The translations under genes and the position numbers were made by a program. From assembly GCA_003220955.1 (NCBI GenBank), contig QHTW01000086.1, positions 1 through 32,605 on the forward strand: DNA of 32,605 bases, read 5' to 3'. This DNA comes from Gemmatimonadota bacterium. Lineage in GTDB: Bacteria; Gemmatimonadota; Gemmatimonadetes; Gemmatimonadales; GWC2-71-9. The stretch's first letter is position 1, and each line of letters begins with the position of its first letter. Shown here piece by piece: positions 32,501-32,605 of the stretch. Below the pieces are notes generated by a model. That model had not been told where the DNA came from, did not search any database, and saw only the letters and a list, made by a program, of their open reading frames with translations.

Positions 32501-32605
32501 CCGCCCATGTAAGCGGCGACGACGGTGGTCACGGACTGAATGGTGGAGCCGAACGACTGATAGAGGATGCGGACCCAGAGGAGCTCGTAGCTGAGCCCAG
32601 TCGCA
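29497..32605 (-). CDS. MFS-like membrane / spermidine-synthase-like fusion protein, 5' end outside the window
   Basis: At least 1035 residues; the reverse frame stays open to the window edge, and the text before the apparent GTG at 32532 (LSYELLWVRILYQSFGST) is the usual first helix of this family, so the true start lies upstream. The N-terminal half has many transmembrane helices (AAYMGGLGLGAWLLGR, MIPTTLMGGTLPVL and others). A cytoplasmic Rossmann methyltransferase-like domain follows, with SAM/dcSAM-binding GLVIGYGSGVTAHVL (around visible residue 510), VRVIEIEPAVL, VTDDARSAL and VSEPSNPWIAG. The last 250 residues are Ala-rich helical, TPR-like. Aminopropyl transfer is not proven, since many fused members lack it. 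The stop overlaps the kinase end. Confidence 0.9.
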   Translation of the reverse strand, partial: ATGLSYELLWVRILYQSFGSTIQSVTTVVAAYMGGLGLGAWLLGRVADRSPRPAVLYGWLEIAIGVFGIVSPLVLGLAHWIYIGTAGAVSLGGGASVALRFGLAALVLMIPTTLMGGTLPVLTRALTGEDRGLLKQSLSRLYGLNTLGAMTGTALAGFFLIESLGVRTSLWITAAISLAIGAAAISLGRRDAAVEPSHDPGEAPDFPRDHLRTLALVLLALTAFASLLDEIAWTRVLVMVVGGSTYAFTLILLVFLMGVGLGSVFVARESIPRADTAAAAGLAQGLTGVGAAAFFLFLALVPGYVITVFQIPNLGAAGRLLFLGVAIGAALLVPALGMGMTFPLLVELTARRREARGADVGMAYALNTAGSILGAVLAGFVLVATIGTQATLRIGLVINGVAALALAWVSARGIAEHSTEHRRMQNRVLGAAILGMIALVVAVAARDWSTRLIDLAPTIYARQQMDAGTRRAFLEHEGARQLAFVEGRNATVSVWESEVGRSLRVNGKVDASDRGDMGTEVMLGLAPIAARPGASRGLVIGYGSGVTAHVLAATPGMQQVRVIEIEPAVLAMDSLFHHVNGRVLDQPGVSSVTDDARSALQLQRDRFDVIVSEPSNPWIAGIATLYTPEFFRIVRRHLTDDGIFCQWVQLYQLPLPIVAGIVRNVRAVYPHVEVWFGEYPDLLVLGSAHPLSYDSTWVRRLVGPTGALGDLAREWLNIDAPAEYLGHRLLGERGVSGLLTRASFTHTDDHPRLEFAAARSFLAPDNSVGAVFDSLAQIGAAGGDGPPALLLARTLAMRRGDAAVLPYLEALRRAEPVPGEYTVRDARIRLGLHDTVSAEVMVSNVQARGRRDGRAWADAQLLEGLIAMARQKPASRVQGFLDAALAAGADTAQARAALALLAVRDSSWKRAATEALGALRAGRGSFRHPYAAYFLSEALGHLTLDGPPSLADSVMAVAVASRPGMARYRELRALAAVRAGSCDVAVSEFIEMLQFGIERQDGPALVRQCQAMRPASGARPGPPRGVVERKGKGSN

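Overview
The window is high-GC, almost gap-free bacterial chromosome; no stretch above about 150 bases lacks a gene. No rRNA, tRNA, CRISPR array or insertion sequence is visible. The organism is inferred to be a free-living diderm, most like Gemmatimonadota. Reasons: OmpA/TSP3 outer-membrane proteins, many secreted S9, M14 and M28 peptidases with signal peptides, a PknB-type kinase with a C-terminal membrane and coiled-coil extension, and an MFS/spermidine-synthase fusion. This placement comes from gene style, not from a marker gene.

Layout. 1-780 (-): front part of a DEAH-type helicase cut by the window edge. 855-1136 (-): small secreted His/Tyr/Arg-rich protein. 1275-2593 (-): two-gene unit, a SelW-like Rdx selenoprotein read through an in-frame UGA, coupled by a GTGA overlap to 6-phosphofructokinase. 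2650-4741 (+): membrane-anchored GAF chemoreceptor-like protein with a frameshift. 4828-7897 (+): tandem OmpA proteins carrying 6 and 7 TSP3 calcium-binding repeats, closed by a strong terminator. 7989-12397 (+): S9 peptidase and M14 carboxypeptidase. 12434-14389 (+): DUF4015 glycosidase-like protein and a lipoprotein. 14340-16337 (-): aconitase-family enzyme with the swivel domain first. 16393-18838 (+): propeller-like secreted protein and a frameshifted M28 aminopeptidase. 18985-20103 (+): protein of unknown family. 20147-24488 (+): TrmB-like regulator, alpha/beta-hydrolase lipoprotein and a second M14 peptidase, all overlapping, behind a 20-bp palindrome. 24523-25113 (+): TetR regulator behind a perfect 28-bp palindrome. 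25084-27490 (-): Lon protease with a frameshift. 27669-29561 (+): Ser/Thr kinase. 29497-32605 (-): MFS/spermidine-synthase fusion, 5' end outside the window.

How it fits together. Most of the window serves envelope and extracytoplasmic peptide breakdown: several exported peptidases, calcium-binding OmpA proteins and lipoproteins. Central metabolism (PFK, aconitase), proteostasis (Lon) and signalling (chemoreceptor, kinase, two local regulators) are interspersed. The most notable item is the selenoprotein: the reading frame matches the SelW/Rdx family on both sides of the UGA, and a bacterial SECIS-like hairpin with a GGUC apical loop follows the UGA at the expected distance. Three otherwise intact genes (chemoreceptor, M28, Lon) carry single frame changes, which looks more like residual sequencing indels than decay.
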